Positions 15,301-25,200 of a DNA stretch of 64,000 nucleotides are shown piece after piece. How positions within the stretch are numbered: the stretch's first letter is position 1; each line of letters opens with the position of its first letter. The notes beneath the pieces are model-generated. The model did no database searches, had not been told where the DNA came from, and was given only the letters and a program-made list of their open reading frames with translations. Source of the DNA: Taenia hydatigena (taxonomy: Eukaryota; Platyhelminthes; Cestoda; Cyclophyllidea; Taeniidae); contig JADWOT020000001.1 in the NCBI GenBank assembly GCA_036345935.2, positions 5,553,788 to 5,617,787 of the forward strand. The letters are read 5' to 3'. Made by a program: the position numbers and the translations under genes.

Positions 15301-16569
15301 ACAATAAAAGTCTAATAAAATTGTTTGCTTTTTAGTAGATCAATAAGGCAAAAAAGGTTCTGTTTCTGTTTAAAAAAGCAATCATATGATGGGTCAAAAT
15401 GCGACTTCTACTTTAGATGTCACACTCGTAGAGAAATGATTGTCTTTTTGTTGTTACTACTTGTGTGTGTGTGTGTGCACGTGTGCTGGTTGCACAATGC
15501 GCTCTTGGCAAAAGAAACCACATGCACACACATTGAAATCAACTTTTGAATGACAGTTGAAATCGTGAATCATACAATAGCATCTCAAAAGTTATTGTCA
15601 TTGTAAAGGCAAGGTTCATTGGCATGCCGTTGTCAGATGCAAGATGTCTCATTTTATTAACAAATACACTGCCCATAAAAAAACTATTTTAAGTTAAAAA
15701 ACCCATATAATAAGAAATTTAGAGGCATAGCACACGATTATTTATGAATGCTAGAAGCCGGACTGCACCGCATATACTAATGGCATTTATTACGTTTTCG
15801 TACTCATTACGGAACTAAGTGTTAAATTATTTTGCAAAAGTAAACAAAGTAAAGACTTACTGCTCAGAGGTCGATAGAGTTCACCAATGTCTCTGAGTTT
15901 GATAACTATTCCAAGGACGTCGGGAGGCGCTGGAATTGAAATAACACTGGGTAAATTCCACTGAGAACAATACTCCTCAGGTAAATCCGTCTTCCATTCT
16001 GGCGTCTTGATCGATAACTGATAGTCATGCGTAGCGAGATAGCCACCAACGTGATCTGAATCTAAGCTCTTGACATCCTGAATTGATGATAGTAGGGCTA
16101 TAAGAAAGCAAGATTAAAATTAGATTTAAGAAGAATATGATAAAATTAAGGAACTTACTTGACTTAATGCATAAGTATTGCACAAATAAATGAGGTAAAG
16201 TTAGTTTAACGGCACTCGCGCATTTTGCTCCCAACGACTTGGATGAAAGATCGTGCGAATATTGTACTTTGGATTGACAGGAATGTTGCCCCGTGCACAT
16301 TGCTGAGATGAAATATGTAGAATCAACCCAGCATTCTAGGCTTGATTGTGCGTTGCATTTTTTGCCTGTTCCGAAGTATCCAAATGCCGCAAAATTAACA
16401 AGAATGAAATTATCCTCGCTGCAGCTTATTGAAAATACTTCTCCATAACATGCAGCTATTGATTCTAATGCAAGTAAAAGCATAAAATCTTAACGTTACC
16501 AGAAGAAATTAGCTTGAACAGCAGCAATAATTCCTGAATGAATATTATAAGTGCTACATGCCTACGCAT
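318..16569 (-). CDS. SUEL lectin-CUB-sushi single-pass membrane receptor (partial, 3' end outside window)
   Basis: Eight exons join in consistent phase: 16500-16569, 16159-16464, 15861-16097, 7971-8444, 4394-4681, 2591-2848, 1328-1403 and 318-924 (772 codons). The last ends at a CAG|GTAAGC donor, so the protein continues off the left edge. Residues 1-23 look like a signal peptide. Residues 29-122 form a galactose/rhamnose-binding (SUEL) lectin domain with the usual eight cysteines (29, 38, 60, 68, 80, 86, 105, 122) and a CTGQHSC core. Residues about 150-362 resemble a CUB domain (C169-x2-W172, C247-LSDYL, C270). Residues 364-458 resemble a sushi repeat (C366, C401, C440, W447, C456). A Ser/Thr-rich stalk follows (460-545), then a hydrophobic span (about 548-567) and a Pro/Ser/Gln-rich cytoplasmic tail. 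It is probably a surface glycan-binding or adhesion receptor. I know no named orthologue with this order; EVA-1 and latrophilin share only the lectin. Lectin and span are clear; the CUB and sushi calls are less certain. Confidence 0.75.
4682..7970. other. Intron of the lectin receptor gene, exon 4 to exon 5
   Basis: This 3.3-kb stretch lies between the exon coding the second half of the CUB-like domain and the exon coding the sushi-like domain. The phases on both sides match directly, so no extra exon is required. It is AT-rich with stop codons in all frames. A segment near 5731-5800 weakly resembles the reverse complement of the middle of the LTR-like repeat described at 55018. I see no other gene-like signal. 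Confidence 0.5.
10361..10480. repeat. Degenerate GGAT/GATA-type simple repeat
   Basis: The plus strand is rich in GGATGAATGGATAGATGG-like units that drift into GGTAGGTGG and TAGATAAGG. It has the look of an old, mutated tetranucleotide microsatellite. A similar tract (GGATGG, GGATGAATGACTGGAT) is at 41625-41670. Confidence 0.6.
14238..14255. repeat. (TG)n microsatellite
   Basis: Nine uninterrupted TG units on the plus strand, inside the large intron of the lectin receptor gene. Similar shorter tracts are at 15462-15478, 21975-21997 and, as CA, at 37465-37483. Confidence 0.9.
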
Positions 16570-17917
16570 ACTTAGAACCTCGTTAAATTATTACACCCCA
16601 TCTCAAGGTCAAATTCGTAAATGTGCGCAATTGCTGCAAATTGTTGCATAGATTAGAAACAAAACTAATTATACCCCTAAAGAAATAAAATAGCCAATAC
16701 AACAATAAATCGACTAATTAGTTTTTAAGTTGCAAACAAAAACCTACGCAATTTTTGGCTCAACGTACTTAATTTTATATTATGACTCGTATACATCTAA
16801 CGCCTCTACCAAAAGATTAACATAAATAAATACAGTTTTAAAGTAATAATAGAAAGAAAGTGGTGTAGTTTTCTAGCGTCACAGGTTTAAAAATATATTT
16901 AGTAACAAATTTGTCATCGTGGAGCATTATTTTTTACTTTGGCAGCCGTTTTTCATGCCCTGTATTATGTATGCGCTTTTTTTAATTTTGTATCATTACA
17001 GAACTACGCGGTATGCATTTTTCTTAAAACGCGCTATTTCTGATTTGACAGCTAGCGAAGGTGCTTCACGGTTGTTTTTACAATGGCAGGGAAGATTGTA
17101 CCTTATGTGTGTGGCTTCTTGAGTCTTCTTCGTTGGATTTTTCATCTCGGATATATGCCTTTTGTGATTTACATGGGAATGACGAATGAAGGCTTTCCTT
17201 TGGAGCAACCTATCTCTCTTATGAGTGTTCTCTTCCCTTTCGCTGCTCCTCAATAGAACGTTTGCTTCTCCCGAGTTCTGCTTTACAACAGATGCCTTTA
17301 TCGCGCAAGTGTTTTCATTTGTGGTTTGAACTAAGTACATCTGTGCTGGTTATCTGTCGGTCTTTGTTCTTAATTGTCATCTTTCTTCCGTTTGCTACTC
17401 TGTTTTAAGACTACAGTACTAGTTGAGGGATTCATGCTTCATTGATATTCATAACCTGGGCACTTTCCGCACTTTAATAGTCATCCTCTCGGCCTGTTAT
17501 CTCAGCACAAACTGATCCCACATTGGTTTCATCTGTTCTTCCTAATCGCACTTTTAACCGTCCGGGCTCTTAGCTACAATTGTTGTACTTTACGAGACAC
17601 GTGAACTGAATCGCAATTTGGACACTCCTTCTCGTTATTTATATCAGCTTGTTACCTCTAAAGGCGCTAATAACCTATCATTAAGTTTTATCTTGAGCCG
17701 TTGCGACTTTTTAAAGGACATCAGCTATTTTGGCCTCCAATTCATAGTTGTGGCAGACGCAGTTTTATTTAAACCCTCTTCGAACTTTCCGTGGCGCAAC
17801 TTGTACTTTACACCTCCATCAGAAAGAAAATAAAGTGAATGAGTTTTTGAAATAGTTTCTATTAGAATAGCTGATACTTGATGCATATAGGGATTTGGTT
17901 TGTCGACCATCACGCAA
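16570..17917. other. Intergenic region between lectin receptor and ANKRD49 genes
   Basis: Both flanking genes are on the minus strand, so this 1.35-kb region holds the 3' flank of the ANKRD49 gene and the promoter of the receptor gene. An AATAAA on the minus strand at 17764-17769, about 150 nt past the ANKRD49 stop, is a plausible polyadenylation signal. Open frames near 17.0-17.3 kb have no recognisable family. Confidence 0.5.
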
Positions 17918-19937
17918 TCAGCCCTTACTGGGCGCCCCAAGGCTTGTGGCCTCAGGACTGAACGAGTTGAGCAGGAATGTTCCCATGGAGCTACTGCGCA
18001 CAAGCAACTCCGCGGGCGTGTCTCCCGACGCGTTTTTGTGATTCCAGATCTTTTCGAATGTCTCTGGGTCAGCGGAAAGTTGTGCAAGGAGGTAAGCCAA
18101 AGTCTCCACTGTCTGGTTGTTGGCTAGGGCGAGGTGCAGAACGGTCTGCCCACTACTCGTTACTGTCAATCAAAGTGAAGAACTGCTTAAATAATGGGAT
18201 TGGAGAACCAGTTAGAATAGACAAGTTAGCGTTCAGTTGCTTGGCCATAAAATAAATTTCAAAGGCGTTCGTAAAGTAAGGCGAACAAAACGAGACTCGT
18301 GGGTTGGAGACAAGTACTTGACCGAATCGACGTACGACAAGGCATGTCACAGCTGTGGTCAGAAGTATCGGCACGGTGATTGCCGGTAATCAAGCTATCG
18401 GCTAGTTTGAGGCAGTACTAAATATTCTGAAGCTTCACTGAAGGGGACTTCGCGAATGAACTCCAGCCTCCACCCATTGGGGTTCGGACGTCATGGCCAA
18501 CACTTTTTTCTCATGTAGTTGCAGTTTCTACTCGCTTTGTCAAAAACTCATAATGCCAATCGGATTCTGGGAATCTTAAAATAATTTGGAAGAGAGCAAG
18601 GCGTAGAACTATACCTATGGAAATGTAACTGGTCGAATTTTGTGGATATTTGACCAAGAAAGGATGAGACATTCAGAAAGTAACTGCCAGGATGCAAGTC
18701 CTAACATTCGGTGTGGGATTTAGTGACACCCTACTGTGGGAGTCTGTTATTCACTTTCGAGCTGACGAAGCGCTAACTTCGGGACGAGGACTCACATGTA
18801 ATCTTGAAGAGCGATCTGCCACTGGTAGTGATTAACGCTATTGTTTTTGGAGCTATAGCCGATAAGGCGTAGAACCACCCCACAGTGCCCAACTCAGGAA
18901 TAGGTGGTGTGTCCTGTGGTCAGCTTCCTGTTAGCACCTTTGTTGCCAGTGGGGGATGACGTGTAGACATTTGAAAATAGCAGTAGCGGCTAAATAGGTG
19001 TGAGGCACGGAGACCCACGAGCAGCCCCGATTATACCTTGAGCGTCGCGCAAGGCGTGGAATCGCATTCAGAGGGAGGGAGGGGGATTGACTTTGTTGAG
19101 TTGGGGTGAGATTATTCTAGATGAGTGAGGAAACCACCGGGGTTCTGACCCGCAATGTTAATAATTAGACATGGCAACATCGAGTAGTAGGAACCACAAG
19201 GAGAGCCGTCACTGAGACACGATGGCTAAAAATCGAACTCATGCGTCGGTTTCAGGGCTGACTCTACCAGAATAATCGGAATCGGTAGGTTGTGCATGAG
19301 ACAACAAGGATTAGAGTTTGTAGGTAAACAAATGTAAAGCGATCTTATAAGCTAGTCAATGAAAGATGTAAAATGCCCTACGAGCAGTGACATCAGCTCC
19401 AACCTCCAAGAGAAGCTGAACACAGGCCAATTGGTTCCAAAACGCGGCAGAGTGCAGTGGTCGCCATCCATCCACCGTCTGAGTCTCCAATTGAGCACCG
19501 TGTCGCAAAAGAAACTAGAGAGAGTACATAGAAGGCAAGAAGGGGCAAACCTCAGCAGCTTCAATATGACCTGAGTAAACAGCGCGATGGAATGCCGTAT
19601 AGCCATCGTCATCGTGAGCCAAAAGAAATTCCTCCAAACGCGTCGGCTGATTAGCCCAATCCGGCCCAATCTCTGCCTCAAAGACACTTTTCATGGTCTC
19701 TAAATCACCTCGTTGGCCAGAGAGGATGAAAAGTTTCTTGGGATCCTCTGTAGATATCAGTTAATAAAGGGAAGAAAATTAACTTCTCAAATCCTTCTTA
19801 GACCAATAGGTAATATCTTCTTCATCGGCTTGCCAGGCGCTTACAAACATTCCTGGGTTGGTCTCCTTAGCCCGCATCACCTCTTCCGTTGTATATCGTA
19901 ACTCTGGAGGAAAATCTTCATCCGAATCCGAACTCAT
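17918..19937 (-). CDS. ANKRD49: Ankyrin repeat domain-containing protein 49 homologue
   Basis: Four exons join in phase: 19845-19937, 19551-19745, 19382-19514 and 17918-18162, giving 221 residues against about 239 in the human protein. The order is an acidic N-terminus (MSSDSDEDFPPELRY), then DPKKLF opening the repeat region, then ankyrin repeats with clear signatures: DGYTAFHRAVYSGH, DGWRPLHSAAFWN and GQTVLHLALANN. These match remembered ANKRD49 segments (EYTPLHRAAYSGH, DGWTPLHSACKWN) closely in order and spacing. ANKRD49 is a small nuclear or cytoplasmic protein linked to transcription control in spermatogenesis and globin expression; its molecular role is unclear. The second intron (19515-19550) is 36 nt. 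The start codon was chosen because it opens the acidic N-terminus 26 nt after a pyrimidine-rich AG acceptor. The gene lies just downstream of the NDUFAB1 gene on the same strand. Confidence 0.9.
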
Positions 19938-19962
19938 TCAAAACTGGCAAAAACGAGCGAAT

Positions 19963-20025
19963 TCTACAGGAAACCAGTTAAGCAACAAAAGAGGGCAGAA
20001 TTAAAACTATACACAGCGCTTTATT
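19963..20025 (-). promoter_or_regulatory. Intercistronic poly(A) signal and possible trans-splice acceptor
   Basis: Between the NDUFAB1 stop codon and the ANKRD49 start there are 134 bp. On the minus strand this contains AATAAA (20020-20025), about 46 nt after the NDUFAB1 stop, then a pyrimidine-rich run ending TTTCCTGTAG with AG at 19964-19965, then 26 nt to the ANKRD49 ATG. This is the arrangement expected where a polycistronic transcript is cut, polyadenylated and trans-spliced. It could also be an ordinary promoter with a chance acceptor. Confidence 0.45.
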
Positions 20026-20071
20026 TGATGAATATGCACTAACAGTAAGCTAACAAATTTTGCGCAGCACT

Positions 20072-20571
20072 TTAGTCATAAATGTCGTGCTTATCGCAGA
20101 TGTACTGGACGATGTCGAATGGGGTACGCAAGCGCTGCGCATCAGCACTGGGAATATCAAAGGAAAATTCCTCCTCCATCGCTACGTTGACTTCAACCAT
20201 ATCAAGGCTATCCAGGCCGAAATCTTTCACAAGGTCAGATTTGAGAGTGAGCTATATGCGGATTGTTACAGAGCGGCAAACCTGGTTACCTTATTGGGAT
20301 CAATTTTATCATATAATTGAAGAACGAGCATCACTCTATCTTCAATCATCGGTTTAGATAGTGGAGGCCCATGGCTAAAGGTCCTCTTCTGGAGATATGA
20401 AATGGAGGGGTATACGGACTTTTGAGTCCTGGTGACATATGGACAGATAATCATGGGAGATAACTGATGCAAAAACCTATGGATTTACAAAAAGGCAAAT
20501 ACTTTCTCAGTGAATCCTGCTACAACGACATTGCGGAGAACACCACAAATATTCACAAGACAGCGGCTCAT
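20072..20571 (-). CDS. NDUFAB1: Mitochondrial acyl carrier protein / complex I subunit NDUFAB1
   Basis: Three exons (20503-20571, 20290-20463, 20072-20251) join in phase 0 and give 140 residues. The N-terminal part, MSRCLVNICGVLRN onwards, is basic and hydroxylated with no acidic residue for about 20 positions, fitting a mitochondrial presequence. The mature part holds MIEDRVMLVLQLYDKIDP and DFGLDSLDMVEV; Ser96 of the DSL motif is the site for the 4'-phosphopantetheine arm. The C-terminus, DKHDIYD, parallels the human DKKDVYE. The protein carries acyl chains in mitochondrial type II fatty-acid synthesis, is a subunit of complex I, and binds LYR-motif proteins; one such protein, LYRM1, is coded 16 kb away. 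Introns are 39 and 38 nt. Confidence 0.95.
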
Positions 20572-22255
20572 TACGCCAAATACGCCAAAACCTGCAGTCC
20601 CAACCTATCAGAGTACGAGCGCCACGAAATCATACAGGGCGCATGTCAGAAAAGTCAACTAAAATTGTTTCATTGCATTTATTATGCAGTTATTAAATTG
20701 TTTTTTAACTTTATAACACCGAGTGACAAAATTTTTGCACTGATAATTAGGTAAAGGCGTTAAACAAGTGAACCAAAATGAAATTTAATATAGCACGACA
20801 GATAAAGGTGCGTGTGCTGAATTTTTTGTATGCATCACCTCATAGTTTTTTCTGGGTAAGTCACACTACCGGCGCAACAAAATAAACAAATAAGTAGTGC
20901 CAGAACAATCCACCCAGTTCTTTGCAGCGTGATAGGTACATGGCACTTCACACAATCAAACTAAGTATACATATTTGTTTAGCGTTCCGAGGCTTCCTTG
21001 AAAGCAAAAGAGGGCAAAATACCAGGGCAGAATATACATGCTTAACAGACAGGGGGGAATGAGCTGCTGGCATTGTTTGGAGGCCAGCATACGCATCTAG
21101 GGCAATATGGCCACCTCTTTGCGACCCTGACCGAAACCGGTATTTCAAGCAAACAAATCACTACAACTAACACTTCATTTTTTTGCATCAGTAGTTGTAA
21201 CTTTAAACCAGGTTTTTTATCTGATGTCTTGGCTCCCTCCGATTTCGTGGTCATCCATGCAAAGTTAACATTAATTGCGGGGAACAGAATGTCTAAGAGG
21301 CTGTAACCATTATCATATGGTCATGTCGAGCCGAAGAATGGTCAGCTAAATTAAACATGCAGGTGACGACCTCAAATAATCACAATGGAATGACAAACGT
21401 CGGAACAATCTGCTCCTGTTCAAGTAGTTGTCCTCAATGCGACCGTTTCCGCTAAATGTCTCTGGCATTCAACGTCTCATTTTTACTATTTAGCTTTAGC
21501 TTTGTTAGCTCAGAGCACGCCGCTCGCATCACGAAGCCAACCCACAAAAAAATGACCACCCTGGAGCCCACCATCTTTTGCCACCTTCAAGAGGTCACCC
21601 TCACGCATTACTGACCAAAAATCAACCCTGCCAGCGACTATCTGAATTGAATTCTGGTTCTTCTGCATCAATCTTCGAGGTCACCACTTCCATCGGGACT
21701 ACTTCCAGCCTCACTTTTAAGCTAAAACTGTTTCCCAATAACGATGACCCATTTTATCGCTTTCTCTCTCTCTGCATGCAAATACATTTAAGAACTGACC
21801 AAATCAAGGACATTATCAAGCATCTAAACTAGGCTATCCGTACTCTCCGTCCGCCATTTTCGCATCAAGCCCCAAACGGTCATTGGGCGTCCATAAAAGA
21901 CGAAGGCACACAAAGCATCCAGTGCAGCAAATGTATATGTACTTGTATATACACCCTTTTGCATATAGAAATCATGTGTGGTGTGTGTGTGTGTGTATGT
22001 CACTGAATGATTAAACAGCAAAAAAGGACACTCTTCAGCTGCAAACTTATTGTCTACTGTGATTATGCAAATTGACCTAATGGATATTTCGTCTTGGAAA
22101 TTTCAGAGCTGTTCCGTCGACGGAGCCGGGGTGATTGTCATGTCGGAACGCATCATATCCAGTGTTGATGCATTAGAACGGCTAAATTAAAGACAATACC
22201 ATGTTAAAACGCCTGTCAACGTGGGTGTAGAATGATAACAACCTGCAGGCATCAC
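20572..22255. other. Intergenic region between NDUFAB1 and MFSD2 genes
   Basis: This 1.7-kb region holds the NDUFAB1 promoter side and the MFSD2 3' flank, both for the minus strand. It contains an LTR-like repeat copy (20976 to about 21150) and a GT microsatellite at 21975-21997. I see no further gene. Confidence 0.5.
20976..21150 (+). mobile_element. LTR-like repeat, diverged copy
   Basis: The segment has AGCGTTCCGAGGCTTCCTTG, a short spacer, AGCAAAAGAGGGCAAA, then GAGCTGCTGGCAT, GGAGGCCAGCATACGCA, TAGGGCAATATGGCCACCTC and GACCGAAACC in the same order as the better preserved copies at 55018 and 55731. It lacks the clean TGTAGC start, and its 3' limit is unclear. Confidence 0.7.
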
Positions 22256-25200
22256 TTACAGTAGCATTTTGGATCGCATTTCCTCCAACTGTCGGTTGCC
22301 CAGTGGATAAAAGTAGAGGAAGATGAGAGCGGGGATAAGCAAACCAATGGGAGCGATGGAGGATAATAGCCGCAGCGTCTTTCCCACCGCTGGGGGTTGA
22401 TGACACGCATTACTAGACGAGTCGTAGCCCACTATTCTACAAGTTGCGAAGGAATGCGTATTAGCCAAAGATCAAACAGGGAGTGGAGACCGTCTCTGTG
22501 TAGTATGCACTCACCCCAGAATTCCCGCAGACATTGCCAAGGAGATGCCCACAGCAAATTTGTTGAAAAAGACAATGAGAGAGTAGAAGACGGACTCCAA
22601 ACGCATATTGTACTTCAACTGGAAGGCGTCGATCACGTCGGGCAGCATTGACCTTTATAAATATTTAAAAAACGGTACAAATAAATGTTAAAACATGCTT
22701 TACTAAAGAGTATGCCGCGCTGAGATGACCAACCATGGCAAAAGCATTGCAACGGCGATAGTGACGGAAGCCCAGATCATCATTCCAAAGAAGATCCAGA
22801 GGGAGGGTCGTTCGGGAATGAAATTGAGCAGCACCAACAAAGGGATGATGTTCTATTCGATGGACAAAATAGGACAATCGTTACTACAGCATTACTCGGG
22901 GCAGGTATGATGCCTACAACTCACAATTGAACCATCAAACTAATGACAATCTAGTGCAGACTATTAGATAAGCTTGTTGGATCGTGTTACGCAATTTGTG
23001 GCATTTCAGGTGCTTATTAAAAAGGAGAGAGCTAAAAATCGACATACGTTGGTTTATTTAAAGACACCCACTCAAATAGTTGTCAACAGTGACCAAGTTG
23101 AGGGTCAAGCATGACGAGAGATGAACTGGGTCGTTGGGGTCAAATTGACGCCTCTATCAAAACTTATTCTAAAAAAGGCCTATGTTATAATAAGTGTGAT
23201 TGAAAATCTACACTTTCCATGCTCGATACTGAATTTATGTAGGAATGAAAACACAGTGAATTGTAATGCCTTAAAGTTGGTCTTGGTGACGAGCTACTTG
23301 GAGGCTCTGCTATTGAACCCCCCTCATTGGGCGACCTAGCCACCGAGCTATGCCAGTAGTCCCAAGTCATGCTGTACTTCGATAATACATAATTAGCCCA
23401 AGTATCTGGTCTTTTTTCGTCTTCAGAGAAGTCCCACAGCTCTACAGCATTTCGGTTTTGAAACCGGTCACGCATTGCCTCACAACAGTCCTGTCATCCA
23501 CTCGGTCGGGGATTTCGGCATCACGCACTATGAATGCTGAGAGTCTGTAATCTGCCAAGGCTTGGGGGGAAGGGAGAGCAAAGTGCACACCTCTTACCAA
23601 GGTCATGCCTTCTACGAATTTGACGTTTTTCTTCTCATTCTGATTGGTGCAAGAGCGCTAACAACTAGTACTGCTTTAGGGTGATAAGGAAGAAAGATAA
23701 CCGCGTACGTCCTATGGAATGAGTGTCACAGTCCAACCAGTGTGTATGACAAGATGACAGCGATAAGTTTACCTACCCATGGAGGGCGTAAACCTGGACA
23801 AAAAGAGTATTGCCACAGAGTAATGTGACATATCTCTTCAATCAAACCTACTCTCATTAACTTACATCATCGTGTTGATAAAAAAAACCGCTGAAGTAAA
23901 AGCAAAAACACCCCGAGAAGTGCGTTGGAGGAATGAAATAACCATACTTGGTACTGCAGCACTGGGAAGCAGTTGGATGTAGCTCTTGCGCTCAATACAC
24001 CGATTACAGGCATGATTCGACACCTCCTTCCGTAACCCGGGTTTGATACGGTTGGAAGTGATCAAAAAGGCGTGGAGAACAGAGCAAGTAGTTTCCACAC
24101 AGAAGTATTCATGGAATTACCTCATGTATTCTGAAAGCGCATTTAATAATTTTGCTTGGTCATTGGTACAACTTCAGTTGTCCTTAAAGTGCACTTTTGA
24201 TAATAGGAATGCCAAGTTCAGGTAATTACATGTCAACAATGCGCTTAAAGGCTAAAACAATGACAATGAGAAAGGCAAACGATTGAGGATCAAGTGGTGC
24301 TCCATTTTGCCTACACATCCATTCAGCCAGTCCATAAGTCGTAGACATTAGAAAACAACAAGACAAGAAACCGATGCCTCACCCACTGTGACCACTCTGA
24401 TACACACAATCTACTCTTCAGTGCTATGACTTTTCAGCTCAAAGGTGGCCATGGATGAGGTCCTTTGCAGTGACTTAGAAGACCGTAGGATGTGGAAGAT
24501 AGCAAGGAAGTGTGAAATTCCGATTGGTTTGAAGCTCACCACTAGCGACGCAAAGAATGTGGATGAACCAATTAGCCACGGCCAACCCACAAGCCGTGGA
24601 CGTAAGACAACAGCCAGACTCGTGACTGATGCGCTATGACATGGAATAATGGGATCGAGACGTTGAAGGTAGCAAGACAATGCAAAACTCAAGGAATGGA
24701 GTCCAACAAATTGACCCATACGAGGGGCTGGACACGAATAAAAGGGAATCGTAAGTCAAGGCTTTTTGGCGATCGGAGGCAAAAGCACCACCGGAGTGTG
24801 AGTAAAAATGCAGATTTCTAACCAGATCCATGTGAAATTTATGCCGCCTAGGTGGGGGAGCTTTAAAGTCACGCATTTTGAGAAGCACAAATAACTTCCT
24901 TAGCATTTCACAAGGTTTACGAACAAGACAAAGAAGTTGACAGTTGAATTGCTCAGATAAATTCTTCAGGATCTAATTCTTGTAGTTATGTATCGAAGCA
25001 GTGTCTCCACCGCCAAATGAAAGGTGAAATTCACCGGATCTCTTCAAGACAGAAACGTCTCCCCTCATTACGCCAGCATCAGAGTCGCCATCGGGAGTAC
25101 CAGAATTATGAAGCATACTCGTGACCACTATTACAAGCGCAACACACCTTGAAGTAAGCCTACGTCTCTCACTTGCCACTTAAGATGACCCCACAGAGTG

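Larger units (their letters stand above)
8445..15860. other. Large intron of the lectin receptor gene
   Basis: This 7.4-kb stretch separates the two exons that together code the CUB-like domain. It contains only short open frames, two TG/GT microsatellites and a degenerate GGAT-type tract. Open frames seen here (for example near 12.1-12.5 kb and 14.0-14.3 kb) lack family resemblance and arise mostly from simple sequence. I see no coding exon in it. Confidence 0.5.

Noticed and set aside
16025..16483. Start of the lectin protein at an internal ATG giving MLLLALESIAACYGE
   Set aside because: The leader would be short with an acidic residue in its core, while an upstream exon (16500-16569) gives a proper signal peptide, a 35-nt intron and matching phase.
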